Shown: positions 25,309 through 33,802, counted from the first letter of the stretch. The stretch: 43,681 nucleotides of DNA from Minisyncoccota bacterium (GCA_018061745.1 JAGOTN010000002.1:1-43681), one strand, 5' to 3'. A program made the numbers and translations. Notes: a model not told the origin generated them from the sequence alone.

Positions 25309-25710
25309 TTATGATTTTTTTTCTTTATAAACTTTTTCGACTTCAGTTAAAACTTCTGATGGAGTAGACAACGCTTTCACAACATACCCATCAACATTAT
25401 ATTTCTTTGCAGTATCAAAATCTATTTGTTGACCTTGATTTGATAAGACCATGAATATTGCATTCTCTGCTAATTTATTTTCTCTTACAGCCTGAATAAA
25501 ACCCCACCCTCCAATACCAGACATAACTAAATCAAAAAGTACAATATCTGGATTGTCTCCAGATTTTAATCTTTCAACTGCCTCTTCTGGATTATTAACA
25601 GTTATTATTTCATATCCTGAATTCTTAAATTTTAAAGAATACATATCTAATAAAAAAGTATCATCATCTACAAGCATTATTATTTTTTTATTTTTTTCTG
25701 AATCAGTCAT
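25309..25710 (-). CDS. Stand-alone receiver-domain response regulator within the pilus operon
   Basis: This 133-residue protein is a single CheY-like receiver. The acidic pocket is Asp15-17, the phosphoacceptor Asp60 lies in IVLFDLVMSG, Ser90 takes the Thr/Ser switch position and Lys112 completes the active site (GYVVKA). There is no output domain, so it probably works by binding partners, for example the adjacent PilT or PilB, as PilG/PilH-type receivers do in other pilus systems (inference). It has its own extended -10 overlapping the pilB stop codon, with about 4 nt of leader, and is followed by pilT after 4 nt. No intact histidine kinase is visible in the window. Confidence 0.92.
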   Translation of the reverse strand: MTDSEKNKKIIMLVDDDTFLLDMYSLKFKNSGYEIITVNNPEEAVERLKSGDNPDIVLFDLVMSGIGGWGFIQAVRENKLAENAIFMVLSNQGQQIDFDTAKKYNVDGYVVKALSTPSEVLTEVEKVYKEKKS

Positions 25711-25721
25711 ACGATGTTTAT

Positions 25722-25730
25722 ATTATATCA
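25722..25730 (-). promoter_or_regulatory. Extended -10 promoter of the receiver gene, overlapping the pilB stop codon
   Basis: TGATATAAT on the minus strand. Its TGA is the stop codon of pilB (25728-25730). The ATG at 25710 is 11 nt past the -10. It would allow receiver-pilT-pilC expression independent of the upstream pil genes. Confidence 0.6.
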
Positions 25731-27443
25731 AAGCTTGTTAATTTCTTCGAATGGTATTTCTTTATTTAGTGCTTTTATAATTGAATGCTCTTTCATTGTA
25801 ATCATACCCTGCTTTCGAACAGCTTTATAAATTTCCGTATCAACAGGATTTTTCAAAATAACCTCTTCGATTTCCCTATTCATCTCAAACATTTCAAATA
25901 CAGCCACACGGCCTCTTGTTCCGTTTGGGCATTCATCATTTGGTTTTAGTTTAAAATATTCTTTAAGTGGTGGAAGTGTAGCTTTTACTTCAGGAGATAA
26001 ATCTTCAAATTGTTTTTCTAACATAAGTTTAACTGAACCTTCGACTTGTGTAAGCTCTCCAGAACCAGGACAAATTTTTCTCACAAGTCTTTGAGCAACT
26101 CCTAAAATCAAAACAGGAGGGATTAGAAAAGGATCAATTCCCATATCAATCAATCGAGGCACAATACCGGTAGCATTGTTCGTGTGAATTGTTGAAAATA
26201 CCAAGTGACCAGTAAGCGCAGCTTGAATTGCAAGACGAGCTGTCTCTGCATCTCGAATCTCTCCCACTAAAATTACATCAGGATCTTGTCGGAGAGTTGT
26301 ACGCAATCCAGTCGCAAAAGTATACCCAATTTCAGCATGAACCTGAGACTGACTTACACCTTCAATAGAATATTCCACAGGATCTTCTAATGACAAAACG
26401 TTTAGACCCTCTTTATCTAATGCATTCAAAATTGAATACAGTGTAGTTGTTTTTCCGGAACCAGTTGGACCAGAAATTAAAACTAGACCGTAAGGTTTTT
26501 CAATTGCATCCTTAATCATTTTCAAATATTCCGGAGAAAATCCAAGTTCTTCAAGTGGTTTAACTCCTTTATCTTGATCAAGAATTCTCATCACAACTTT
26601 CTCTCCGTAGTAAGAAGGAAAAGTAGACACACGAAAATCTATCTTTCTATTTTGAACACGCGCAGAAAAACGGCCATCTTGTGGCAATCTTTTTTCATCA
26701 AGTTTCATTTTTGACAAAATTTTAATACGAGCAACAACAGCGTCATGTACTTTTGAAGGCAAAATAATACTTGTTGTTAGCTCACCATCGACTCGGAATC
26801 GTACACGAACTTTGTCTCTCAAGACTTCAATGTGCACATCACTGGCATTTCCCTCAACTGCATATTTAATAATTGTTGCAACGATTTTTTTAACAGGAGC
26901 ATCTTCAATAATTTTTGTTTCGTCTAAACCCTTTTGAACTTCTTTTTCTAAAATAGATTCATCGCTATCTCCCAATTCATCTTCCTCCAACTCTGAAAGA
27001 GCTTTTGTAACCTGACCGGACAAACCCTTGTAAACATTCAAGACTTTATCAAAATCTTTTTTTGAAATAATAAAAATTTTAAAAGGAATGTCTTCTCTTG
27101 ATGAAATAAAATTCAAAGCATCACGCGCTTCAATGTTATCAGGATTTACAACTCCAACTTCCAAGAAACCACCATTTACAGCAAGTGGAACGAATTGATA
27201 ATGTGTAGCTGATTCTTCAGGGATGTATTTTAAAATATCAAAAGGAACTTCTGTGTCTCCTAAATTGCGAACAGGAACATTAAAATATTCACTTTTCGCT
27301 TCCATTAAAGACGAAACATCTAGTCCCCTTTCTTCCAAAACATCATCCAAGTTTTTATCAGATGAACGAATTTGTTCTTTGATTTCTGCTATGTTTTTTT
27401 TATCAAGCAATTTTTTTTCTACTAAATATTCTAATATGCTCAT
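25728..27443 (-). CDS. pilB: Type IV pilus assembly ATPase PilB (GspE family)
   Basis: This 571-residue ATPase drives pilus extension. Residues 1 to about 145 form the MshEN/GspE N-terminal domain, followed by an acidic linker. Residues 195-310 are the N2 domain (GNASDVHIEVLRDKVRVRFR). The ATPase core contains Walker A GPTGSGKTT (325-333), SLEDPVEYSIEGVSQSQVH, Walker B DVILVGEIRD (389-398) and His box HLVFSTIHTNNATG. Most PilB/GspE proteins have a zinc-binding CxxC...CxxC insert. Here only single cysteines remain (RKICPGSG at 458 and DECPNGTRGR), so the zinc site appears lost, although the surrounding GRVAVFEMFEM is intact. It is preceded by the pilP-like gene at 7 nt. Confidence 0.95.
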   Translation of the reverse strand: MSILEYLVEKKLLDKKNIAEIKEQIRSSDKNLDDVLEERGLDVSSLMEAKSEYFNVPVRNLGDTEVPFDILKYIPEESATHYQFVPLAVNGGFLEVGVVNPDNIEARDALNFISSREDIPFKIFIISKKDFDKVLNVYKGLSGQVTKALSELEEDELGDSDESILEKEVQKGLDETKIIEDAPVKKIVATIIKYAVEGNASDVHIEVLRDKVRVRFRVDGELTTSIILPSKVHDAVVARIKILSKMKLDEKRLPQDGRFSARVQNRKIDFRVSTFPSYYGEKVVMRILDQDKGVKPLEELGFSPEYLKMIKDAIEKPYGLVLISGPTGSGKTTTLYSILNALDKEGLNVLSLEDPVEYSIEGVSQSQVHAEIGYTFATGLRTTLRQDPDVILVGEIRDAETARLAIQAALTGHLVFSTIHTNNATGIVPRLIDMGIDPFLIPPVLILGVAQRLVRKICPGSGELTQVEGSVKLMLEKQFEDLSPEVKATLPPLKEYFKLKPNDECPNGTRGRVAVFEMFEMNREIEEVILKNPVDTEIYKAVRKQGMITMKEHSIIKALNKEIPFEEINKL

Positions 27444-27450
27444 AGTTTTT

Positions 27451-27885
27451 TTAAATTAAAGTCTGTGTTGTTGCTGTAGCTGGTTTAGTATTAGTTGTAT
27501 TAATGAAAGTATTTACTTTTGGAGTTGTTGATTTAGTAGTAGTGGCTTTAGTGGTTGTACTTTTATTTAAAATACTTCCAGATCCTATTGGTGCAAAAGG
27601 ATTACTTTTTCCAACTGGTTCAGCAGGGATTGGTACACTTCTATCAACTAGACTTTGAAAAACGGGATCTGTGAAAATTCCTTTATCCAATTTTAAAGTT
27701 TCAATTTTATTTAAAGCAGAAATTATTTCATCACCCACAATTTTTGTTTGAACATCTGTGTTTGAAGATGAAACTAGTAAATCCTCACTCTGCGGATCTT
27801 TTTTGAAAAAAATTGTATACAAAATGAAAGATACTATTAGAACAAGCAGGATTATTATTATTTTTTTGTATTTTAGAAAAAACAT
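27451..27885 (-). CDS. PilP-like pilus assembly protein
   Basis: This 144-residue bitopic protein has a basic N-terminus, a membrane span at about 8-26 (IIIILLVLIVSFILYTIFF) and an extracytoplasmic tail. The segment VDRSVPIPAEPVGKSNPFAP resembles the proline-rich 'R..NPF.P' region by which PilP lipoproteins bind the PilN-PilO pair. The last third is a Thr/Lys/Ala-rich low-complexity repeat region (TTKATTTKSTTPK). It has no lipobox and lacks the PilP beta domain, so it is only PilP-like. Its place between pilO and pilB is where pilP or a counterpart is expected. There is no secretin gene, which fits a cell without a conventional outer membrane. Confidence 0.65.
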   Translation of the reverse strand: MFFLKYKKIIIILLVLIVSFILYTIFFKKDPQSEDLLVSSSNTDVQTKIVGDEIISALNKIETLKLDKGIFTDPVFQSLVDRSVPIPAEPVGKSNPFAPIGSGSILNKSTTTKATTTKSTTPKVNTFINTTNTKPATATTQTLI

Positions 27886-27889
27886 ATTT

Positions 27890-28447
27890 TTATCTTAACC
27901 AGTAAGTTTCAATTACAACTTCATAATTCATAAACGGTCCAGCTCCTTGACCTTGTTTAATATTCAAAGAACGAATATCGACAATACGCAAAGTCTCTTC
28001 TATGTCTTTCATGAAGTTTATAAATACTTCATATGTTGATGTTATTGTAAAACCTAATCTAATAGTACCAACATCAGTTGTTCTATCCACAGAAGAAGCT
28101 ACATTACTCTTTGCTTCAGGATCAATTGCGTCTTTTGATATATCAATATTTTGAATTGATATTCCATATTTTTCTGCAATATTATTAATATCCAAAACCA
28201 ATCTAACGTTATCTACAGTATCTGGTAGAAGCTTTTCTAATTGCCGACGATCATCAATACTAATGTCATTGTAAGATTGTTGCAGTAAATCTCTTTTTCT
28301 TTGCAAATCTTGAGCAAGTTGCAACATTATATCGTTGTCTTCTTTTTCTTGTTTACTTTTTTGAAAAAGTTCATATTGAGGATCAATGAAAAGAAAGAAT
28401 ATAATCACTGAACCTAGTATTAAAATTAATGGTAAATATTTTTTCAT
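27890..28447 (-). CDS. pilO: Type IV pilus alignment protein PilO-like
   Basis: This 185-residue protein has one N-terminal membrane span (YLPLILILGSVIIFFLFI), a coiled coil at about 30-65 (KSKQEKEDNDIMLQLAQDLQ) and a ferredoxin-like C-terminal domain. The pattern LEKLLPDTVDNVRLVLDIN, then YGISIQNIDI, is typical of PilO. It would heterodimerise with the PilN-like protein to form the alignment ring between platform and envelope. Its position between pilN and the pilP-like gene supports the call. Spacing to both neighbours is 3-4 nt. Confidence 0.85.
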   Translation of the reverse strand: MKKYLPLILILGSVIIFFLFIDPQYELFQKSKQEKEDNDIMLQLAQDLQRKRDLLQQSYNDISIDDRRQLEKLLPDTVDNVRLVLDINNIAEKYGISIQNIDISKDAIDPEAKSNVASSVDRTTDVGTIRLGFTITSTYEVFINFMKDIEETLRIVDIRSLNIKQGQGAGPFMNYEVVIETYWLR

Positions 28448-28450
28448 ATT

Positions 28451-29095
28451 TTATAGCGTATCTAATTGCTCAACAGCAGGGACATCTGTCGACTCAGATG
28501 TAATTGGAACCAATCCCCTACTATACAAAACAAGTTGAGGATCTATTGTGGCTTCGAAAGCAAAGCTAACATTTCCTAATGTGTTGGGTTGTAAATTTGA
28601 GAAAAGTACATCTCTCATATATCCACTTTTTCCAAACTCATCTGATTGTAAAACAACTGAAGCAAAACTATCTCCTTCACCAACACCTTTAACCACTATC
28701 TTACCATCAGTGTTGTCTGAAAATTCAAAACTTTTGAACGAAATTGTTTGCAAAGTAAATTCTTCAAGAAGATCGAAGATTGCTGAAGGAGCTAAATGTT
28801 TATTTATAATTTTTCCAGAAGAAACTATTCTACTGTTTAGTCTTGTGGCTTGTGAAATAAAGTTTGTATCAAAAGAACCTCTAACTTTTTCAAGAGTCAC
28901 ATATTGTTCCGCAATCTTTTGTTCTAAAGTAAGTCTGTATAAAAATAAAGCTGCAGAAAACAAAATCACGGCAACAAAAACGACTCCAGCAAGAAGCGTC
29001 ATGAAACTAAAACCTGAACCAAAACTAGATAAACCCTTTGCAGAAACGGCAACTTGTTTTTTTGGTATAAATGAAGTTGTGAATTTTGGTTCCAT
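28451..29095 (-). CDS. pilN: Type IV pilus alignment protein PilN-like
   Basis: This 214-residue protein has a cytoplasmic N-terminal segment of about 35 residues, a membrane span (FMTLLAGVVFVAVILFSAAL) and an extracytoplasmic coiled coil plus globular domain. PilN proteins use the short N-terminal tail to bind PilM, encoded immediately upstream. The usual INLLP-type PilM-binding motif is not obvious (KFTTSFIPKKQVA is present instead), so the call rests on topology and on synteny between pilM and pilO. An extended -10 upstream suggests it can be transcribed separately from pilM. Confidence 0.78.
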   Translation of the reverse strand: MEPKFTTSFIPKKQVAVSAKGLSSFGSGFSFMTLLAGVVFVAVILFSAALFLYRLTLEQKIAEQYVTLEKVRGSFDTNFISQATRLNSRIVSSGKIINKHLAPSAIFDLLEEFTLQTISFKSFEFSDNTDGKIVVKGVGEGDSFASVVLQSDEFGKSGYMRDVLFSNLQPNTLGNVSFAFEATIDPQLVLYSRGLVPITSESTDVPAVEQLDTL

Positions 29096-29111
29096 ATTTT
29101 TAACTCTTTCT

Positions 29112-29120
29112 ATTATATCA
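29112..29120 (-). promoter_or_regulatory. Extended -10 promoter upstream of pilN
   Basis: This is a perfect TGATATAAT on the minus strand, 16 nt before the pilN ATG, in the 61-bp gap after pilM. It predicts a leader of about 9 nt and a second promoter within the pil cluster. Confidence 0.6.
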
Positions 29121-29156
29121 ATAATGTTTTATAAAATGCGAATAAGTTTTCAAGGT

Positions 29157-30284
29157 TTATTCCATTTCATGCAACTTTCGTAAACCTAAACCAATCGCAC
29201 CACAAAAAGCTAGACCTTGTTGTTTTAAAATACCCTCAAGAAAAGCTGGTGTTTCCAATTTTGCAAAAGGATCCCCAAAGAAAACAGGGATTGATAATTT
29301 ACCTTGAGCCTGAGCTTCTAAGCCGTGAAGTAAAGCTCCTCCCCCAACTAAATAAACCTTAGTAATATTTTTATTATATTTTTTTTGAAAATTCACAAGA
29401 ACAGTATTCATTTCAGAAAGGATTGGTGACAAATTTAAATCAATAATTTGTTTTATTTGATCATCTTGTTCTTTTGTATTTTTTCCGTAATTTCTTTTTA
29501 GTCTTTCGGCAAATTCAACAGAAACACCGATAGATTGGGAGATTGCTAAAGTAATATCTTGAGAACCTTTGTTGATAACATGAGAATCACGAATAATTCC
29601 TCTTTCAACCATATAAACTTTTGTAGCACCTGCTCCAAAATCACACATCATAATAGGAGTGTTATCTCCTGAATCAATCACACCTCTTACAGTAGAAAAC
29701 ATTTCAATTTCAAAAAAACTCGCGTTTAATTGTGAGGTAGAAATAATTGTACTGAAGTCTTGCAAAACATCATTGTGAATTGCAACAACAAGAACTTCAA
29801 TTTGTGGCATTTTATGTTGTCCATCTGGCACACCTTCATAATCATCTGGTTCAGGATCTATTTTTGGAATAACAAACCAATCTAAAGAAACTTCCGTAAT
29901 CGGAACTGGAATATATTTTCTTGCTTCAATAGGAATCATTTGTGCAAGTTGTTTTTCTTCCATTTGAGGCATTCTGATAACAGCGACCAAACTTTGTCGC
30001 ATAGGAATTGAAAGTGCCACACTTTTTGTTGTAGCGTTTGATTCTTTCAAAACATCATTTAATGCTTCTACTATTTTTTCAGGACCGAGTTTTGTTGCTC
30101 TTCCAACTTCAATTCCAGCGTATGGCCCAAGAGAAAGTTCACCGTATGTTTCCAATATAGCCCTTCCTCCCTTTCTTCGCATTTGAACAACTTTTATAGA
30201 AGATGCGCCAATATCAACGCCTATCACACTTGCATCTTTTTGCGATGAAAATTTTTTAAAAACTGAATCAAGAAAGTTAGCCAT
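29157..30284 (-). CDS. pilM: Type IV pilus assembly protein PilM
   Basis: This 375-residue actin/FtsA-like cytoplasmic protein links the pilus ATPase to the PilN-PilO membrane ring. It shows the actin-fold signatures: phosphate-1 IGVDIGASSIKVVQM, phosphate-2 MMCDFGAGATKVYMVE and the adenosine motif VYLVGGGALLHGLE. The segments VVALSIPMRQSLVAVIRMP-like and IPIEARKYIPVPITEVSLDW are PilM-specific. I use the ATG at 30284 because an upstream in-frame ATG at 30296 lies only 2 nt after a perfect extended -10 and should not be inside the transcript. It is the first gene of the pilus operon and is divergent from the comF-like gene. Confidence 0.94.
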   Translation of the reverse strand: MANFLDSVFKKFSSQKDASVIGVDIGASSIKVVQMRRKGGRAILETYGELSLGPYAGIEVGRATKLGPEKIVEALNDVLKESNATTKSVALSIPMRQSLVAVIRMPQMEEKQLAQMIPIEARKYIPVPITEVSLDWFVIPKIDPEPDDYEGVPDGQHKMPQIEVLVVAIHNDVLQDFSTIISTSQLNASFFEIEMFSTVRGVIDSGDNTPIMMCDFGAGATKVYMVERGIIRDSHVINKGSQDITLAISQSIGVSVEFAERLKRNYGKNTKEQDDQIKQIIDLNLSPILSEMNTVLVNFQKKYNKNITKVYLVGGGALLHGLEAQAQGKLSIPVFFGDPFAKLETPAFLEGILKQQGLAFCGAIGLGLRKLHEME

Positions 30285-30298
30285 GATATGTGACATTT

Positions 30299-30307
30299 AT
30301 TATATCA
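30299..30307 (-). promoter_or_regulatory. Extended -10 promoter of the pil operon
   Basis: This is a perfect TGATATAAT on the minus strand, 14 nt before the chosen pilM ATG (30284). The alternative ATG at 30296 is only 2 nt past it and so should precede the transcription start. Confidence 0.65.
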
Positions 30308-30316
30308 TGCAAGATT

Positions 30317-30949
30317 ATGAGAACACTGTTGAAAATAAAAAATGTGTGTAAATTTATTTTTGATTTTATTTTACCTGAAGATGAAAAAATTTTTGATGTT
30401 CGAGCGGATTTTTTTTATCAAAAAAACCCGCTCGACATAGCCGAAACATCTCTTTCATATAAACATCCAGAAATCCGCCATTTAATTCACTCTTTTAAAT
30501 ACAATAAGAACACTAAGGCTTTAAATATATGCGCTGATTTGGTTTCAGAAAAAATTATTTCATTCTCAAAATCTCACAATATAAGTAATGCAATAGTTAT
30601 CCCAATCCCCCGCACAAAAATACGCAAACAAAAATTTGGTTTTAATCAGTGTGAAATTCTTTGTGAACAAATTTTAAAAAATTATGAAATCAAAAAATTG
30701 AATTTAATTTATGAACCAAAAATTTTAATTCATACCAAAAACTTTGATACTCAAACCAAACTTTCTCGCAAAATTCGTATTAAAAATACTCAACAAAGTT
30801 TCTCAATTAAATTTCCTAAAAAAATTTCTGGTCGGGATGTTCTATTAATAGATGATGTTTGGACCACGGGTGCTACTTTTTTGGACGCCGAGCGCGCACT
30901 AAAAGAATCTGGTGCAAAAAATATCTTTAAATTCGCAATTGCACATTAA
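30317..30949 (+). CDS. ComF-like phosphoribosyltransferase-fold protein
   Basis: This 210-residue protein has a C-terminal phosphoribosyltransferase domain. VIPIPRTKIRKQKFGFNQCEILCE is the ComF/GntX signature, and VLLIDDVWTTGATFLDAERAL is the PRPP-binding loop. ComF proteins act in natural transformation in several bacteria. The usual N-terminal zinc ribbon with CxxC pairs is missing: only one cysteine is found in KNVCKFIFDF. It is divergent from the pilM operon, consistent with a role in pilus-linked DNA uptake (inference). A GTG 27 nt upstream is in frame, but the ATG at 30317 is preferred because the GTG overlaps the divergent pilM start region. Confidence 0.85.
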   Translation: MRTLLKIKNVCKFIFDFILPEDEKIFDVRADFFYQKNPLDIAETSLSYKHPEIRHLIHSFKYNKNTKALNICADLVSEKIISFSKSHNISNAIVIPIPRTKIRKQKFGFNQCEILCEQILKNYEIKKLNLIYEPKILIHTKNFDTQTKLSRKIRIKNTQQSFSIKFPKKISGRDVLLIDDVWTTGATFLDAERALKESGAKNIFKFAIAH

Positions 30950-31037
30950 TTTAAACAAAAAACCAAAGTAGAAAAGCCGTTTATTTTATGATAAAGTACT
31001 CGCACGGCATTATTTTGCCTAGTAGAATCGAATACAC

Positions 31038-31124
31038 GGAGGGTTGGCTGAGTGGTCGAAAGTACCTCACTGCTAACGAGGCGTCCTTTTACCGGGACCG
31101 AGGGTTCGAATCCCTCACCCTCCG
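31038..31124 (+). tRNA. tRNA-Ser (anticodon GCU)
   Basis: An 87-nt class II tRNA. The acceptor arms GGAGGGT and ACCCTCC pair fully, the discriminator is G, and the T arm reads GAGGG TTCGAAT CCCTC. The anticodon loop CTGCTAA gives GCU, reading AGC and AGU. There is a long variable arm (GTCC...GGAC), as expected for serine. The CCA end is not encoded. Confidence 0.97.
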
Positions 31125-31165
31125 CAAAACAACGAGCGAACATAGTGAGAGACTATATTTAATAA

Positions 31166-33802
31166 TTAAAACTCTTTAACATCTGGATTCAAACGACAGG
31201 TTCTTATTTTTGATTCAATCTCAGTACCATCCCTTAATTGAATACATTTAATCTGGTAAGACCCTGAAGACAAATTTTCTTGATCCTCAAATTCAACATT
31301 TTTAACCTCTTCATTATTTTTATACAAACTACATTTAATTACATTTGCAGCAACCCAATTTCCTTTACAAGTTGTATTTGTAAGAGAAGCATCCATTGTA
31401 AAATCAATTCTTCCAGCTGGAGCATTTCTATCTAAAGGATATCTATTCCCTTCATCATCTACATAATATTCATCTTCTTCAGTTAACCCATCATCTGAAT
31501 AATCATCTAAATTCTGATCATTATATTCATCCCCCACAGAAACTCCAACGGCACATTTGTCGGAATCATTACCAGTTTGAGCAAGCACTGATACAAGATA
31601 AACTCCAGGAGCATCATATGTAGTTGTATAAGTACTCGACACAACATTGTTTTGAGTTTTCAAAACTGAACCAGTAGCATCACCTCCTGAATACCAATTG
31701 AAATTAGCAATTCCATTGTCGATTCTATTTGCTGAATAAGTTACAGATTCACCAACATCCAACCTATTTTTTGAAGCGGAACATTGAATGTTTGCAGATT
31801 GTGGAATACAAATTAAAGCACCATTTGCATTTCTAGACTGCAGAAGTCTTGCAGGAACTCTTTCTTGAATACCATCAATGTTTGCACAAACATCTTCTTT
31901 GTTTACTTTAAATGTAACTCTACCTTCTCTTGTGACACCTGTATTTTGACCATTCTCTACAATTAATCTATATCTGAATGTATATATTCCAGGTTTATCA
32001 GGGGCGTTAAAAGTTCTAACTTCTTCAGACAAAAAATCTTTTTGTTCACCTCCAGAAATCATTCTTGTCTTATTACTTTTTTGAGCAGGTCCAAAAGGTT
32101 TATCTGGTTTGCCTCTTAAAGCTGGCTCAGAAATTTGAACAGATGTTGTGTACCATTCATTGGTACAGTAAGTAAAATTAAACTTCACTCTAAATTCAAT
32201 GCGTTCATTCTTATCGTACCCTCTAATTTGCGGAGGTTTAGGGTTGATAATATTTACTCCAGTTAAATAAACCCTACCAGCGTTAGCATTTTCTGGTCTA
32301 TCGAAATAAATTATTGATCCAGCAACAAAGATAGATAAAATTAGAACAGAAACAAATGTAATATTTTTATTATTAATATCTCTATTTTTCTTAAAGTAAG
32401 AAACTAAAATGATAATTGCCAAAACAATTACCAGTATCATTCCACCAGCAACAGAGGCAAATTTAGGATCCAACCAAATTATTTTTGTTTTTGGAATAAT
32501 TGTTGTTGCAATTTCTTTAACATCAATCACTTCACCGTTTTGTTTTAAATTAATTACAACTTTAATATCTGTACTATTTCGTATTGGATTAAATTCAAAA
32601 TCAGATTTAAGATCTGCTAATTTAGAAATGTTTTTTGTATCTAAAATTGTGTTTGTTTCTAAATCAAATATAGCTACTTCCATGGATAAATTATCTGGAA
32701 AAGTATAAATATTATCGACTGGAAGATTATTAATTTCTTCTTCAGATAGAGAAGAAATATTTTTGATAAAATTACCTTCCGCTCTACTATCAATAAAATT
32801 TCCATCTTTATCTAAACGATAATTAATAGGGGTGTCTTTAAAAGATACAGACACAATAAATTTATCAATCAAATCTTGATCCAAACCACTAAAACTCACT
32901 TCACCAATCTTTGGCTTTAACTCTTCTCCTTCGATAATATACCTAGTCTCCAGATGATTAGAAATTCTCTTTCCATCTTTAATAAATTCTAGTAATCCAG
33001 TATAAACTCCTCCCTTAAAGTTTGTTGGTAAATTTATCACCTTTGAAAGATCCGTGTTGGCACTCATATTAAAAGTATCCAAATTTACATCATACACAAC
33101 TTCTCCATTAGTATTTTGTCCAGAAAATATTTTTAAATGTGGTGTAACATTTTTTAAATTTTGTGCATTTTTCAAAACCAAAACCAAATTAACCTTTTCA
33201 TCAACAGAAATAGTCGGACCTTCTTTTATAAGAAAATTTTTATCGCCAATTTTAATATTTGCTTCTAAAAAACTAATAAAATCTAGCAAATTACCCCCAA
33301 GATCTATAGCCTTTCTTTCTAATGACACTTCTTCACTTCCTGAGAAAACAATAATTTCTAAAGCAAAACTGTTTTCATTAGATAAAGTGTCTGGTATTTT
33401 AATAGAAAAGTTTTCTTTAGTTTCGCCATTTTTCAAAACACCTATTTCATAAAGATCTGAACCATAAACAGAACTCACTGGATAAAGCGTTCCTTCTTCA
33501 TCAAAAATGACTTCTATTAAATTTACTTTATAACTAATATCTGCGGCGGTTTGTTGCCCGATATTATAAATTGAAAAATTACCAGAAACTACAGAACTAG
33601 TCTTGTAATTATCATCAACTATATTTATATCGTATACATAAATTTGAGGTTCTAAGTTTATTAAATCATCCTCTGAAGTTATTTCTGGATACGAATTTAA
33701 TTCATCACTAACTTGAGCTTGTGTAACGGGGGTAATAAAAACCGAGCAAATTGCAAAAGTTGTCAGTAAAAATAAACTACTAAATGCTTTATTAATATTC
33801 AT
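31166..33802 (-). CDS. Large envelope-anchored surface protein with a PKD domain
   Basis: This 878-residue protein begins with a signal peptide (about 1-30, ending near TQAQVSDELN). The N-terminal extracytoplasmic part (about 35-440) has repeated beta-rich stretches like CARDB-type adhesive domains (YKVNLIEVIFDEEG, then IGVLKNGETKENFSIKI). Two membrane spans lie at about 450-468 and 480-498, separated by a short lysine- and asparagine-rich loop. A second extracytoplasmic part contains a PKD-like domain at about 675-755 (ASKNRLDVGESVTYS, YDAPGVYLVSVLAQTG) and a Glu/Asp/Tyr-rich linker. It is probably a surface or adhesion protein held by the central hairpin. The first ATG (33802) follows TTTAAT by 8 nt; an upstream GTG was rejected. 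Confidence 0.75.
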   Translation of the reverse strand: MNINKAFSSLFLLTTFAICSVFITPVTQAQVSDELNSYPEITSEDDLINLEPQIYVYDINIVDDNYKTSSVVSGNFSIYNIGQQTAADISYKVNLIEVIFDEEGTLYPVSSVYGSDLYEIGVLKNGETKENFSIKIPDTLSNENSFALEIIVFSGSEEVSLERKAIDLGGNLLDFISFLEANIKIGDKNFLIKEGPTISVDEKVNLVLVLKNAQNLKNVTPHLKIFSGQNTNGEVVYDVNLDTFNMSANTDLSKVINLPTNFKGGVYTGLLEFIKDGKRISNHLETRYIIEGEELKPKIGEVSFSGLDQDLIDKFIVSVSFKDTPINYRLDKDGNFIDSRAEGNFIKNISSLSEEEINNLPVDNIYTFPDNLSMEVAIFDLETNTILDTKNISKLADLKSDFEFNPIRNSTDIKVVINLKQNGEVIDVKEIATTIIPKTKIIWLDPKFASVAGGMILVIVLAIIILVSYFKKNRDINNKNITFVSVLILSIFVAGSIIYFDRPENANAGRVYLTGVNIINPKPPQIRGYDKNERIEFRVKFNFTYCTNEWYTTSVQISEPALRGKPDKPFGPAQKSNKTRMISGGEQKDFLSEEVRTFNAPDKPGIYTFRYRLIVENGQNTGVTREGRVTFKVNKEDVCANIDGIQERVPARLLQSRNANGALICIPQSANIQCSASKNRLDVGESVTYSANRIDNGIANFNWYSGGDATGSVLKTQNNVVSSTYTTTYDAPGVYLVSVLAQTGNDSDKCAVGVSVGDEYNDQNLDDYSDDGLTEEDEYYVDDEGNRYPLDRNAPAGRIDFTMDASLTNTTCKGNWVAANVIKCSLYKNNEEVKNVEFEDQENLSSGSYQIKCIQLRDGTEIESKIRTCRLNPDVKEF

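Noticed and set aside
30285..30296. Upstream ATG of pilM
   Set aside because: It lies 2 nt after a perfect extended -10, so it should be upstream of the transcript start.
30946..31143. Short minus-strand reading frame over the tRNA-Ser gene
   Set aside because: It is the antisense of a well-formed tRNA and encodes no recognisable protein.
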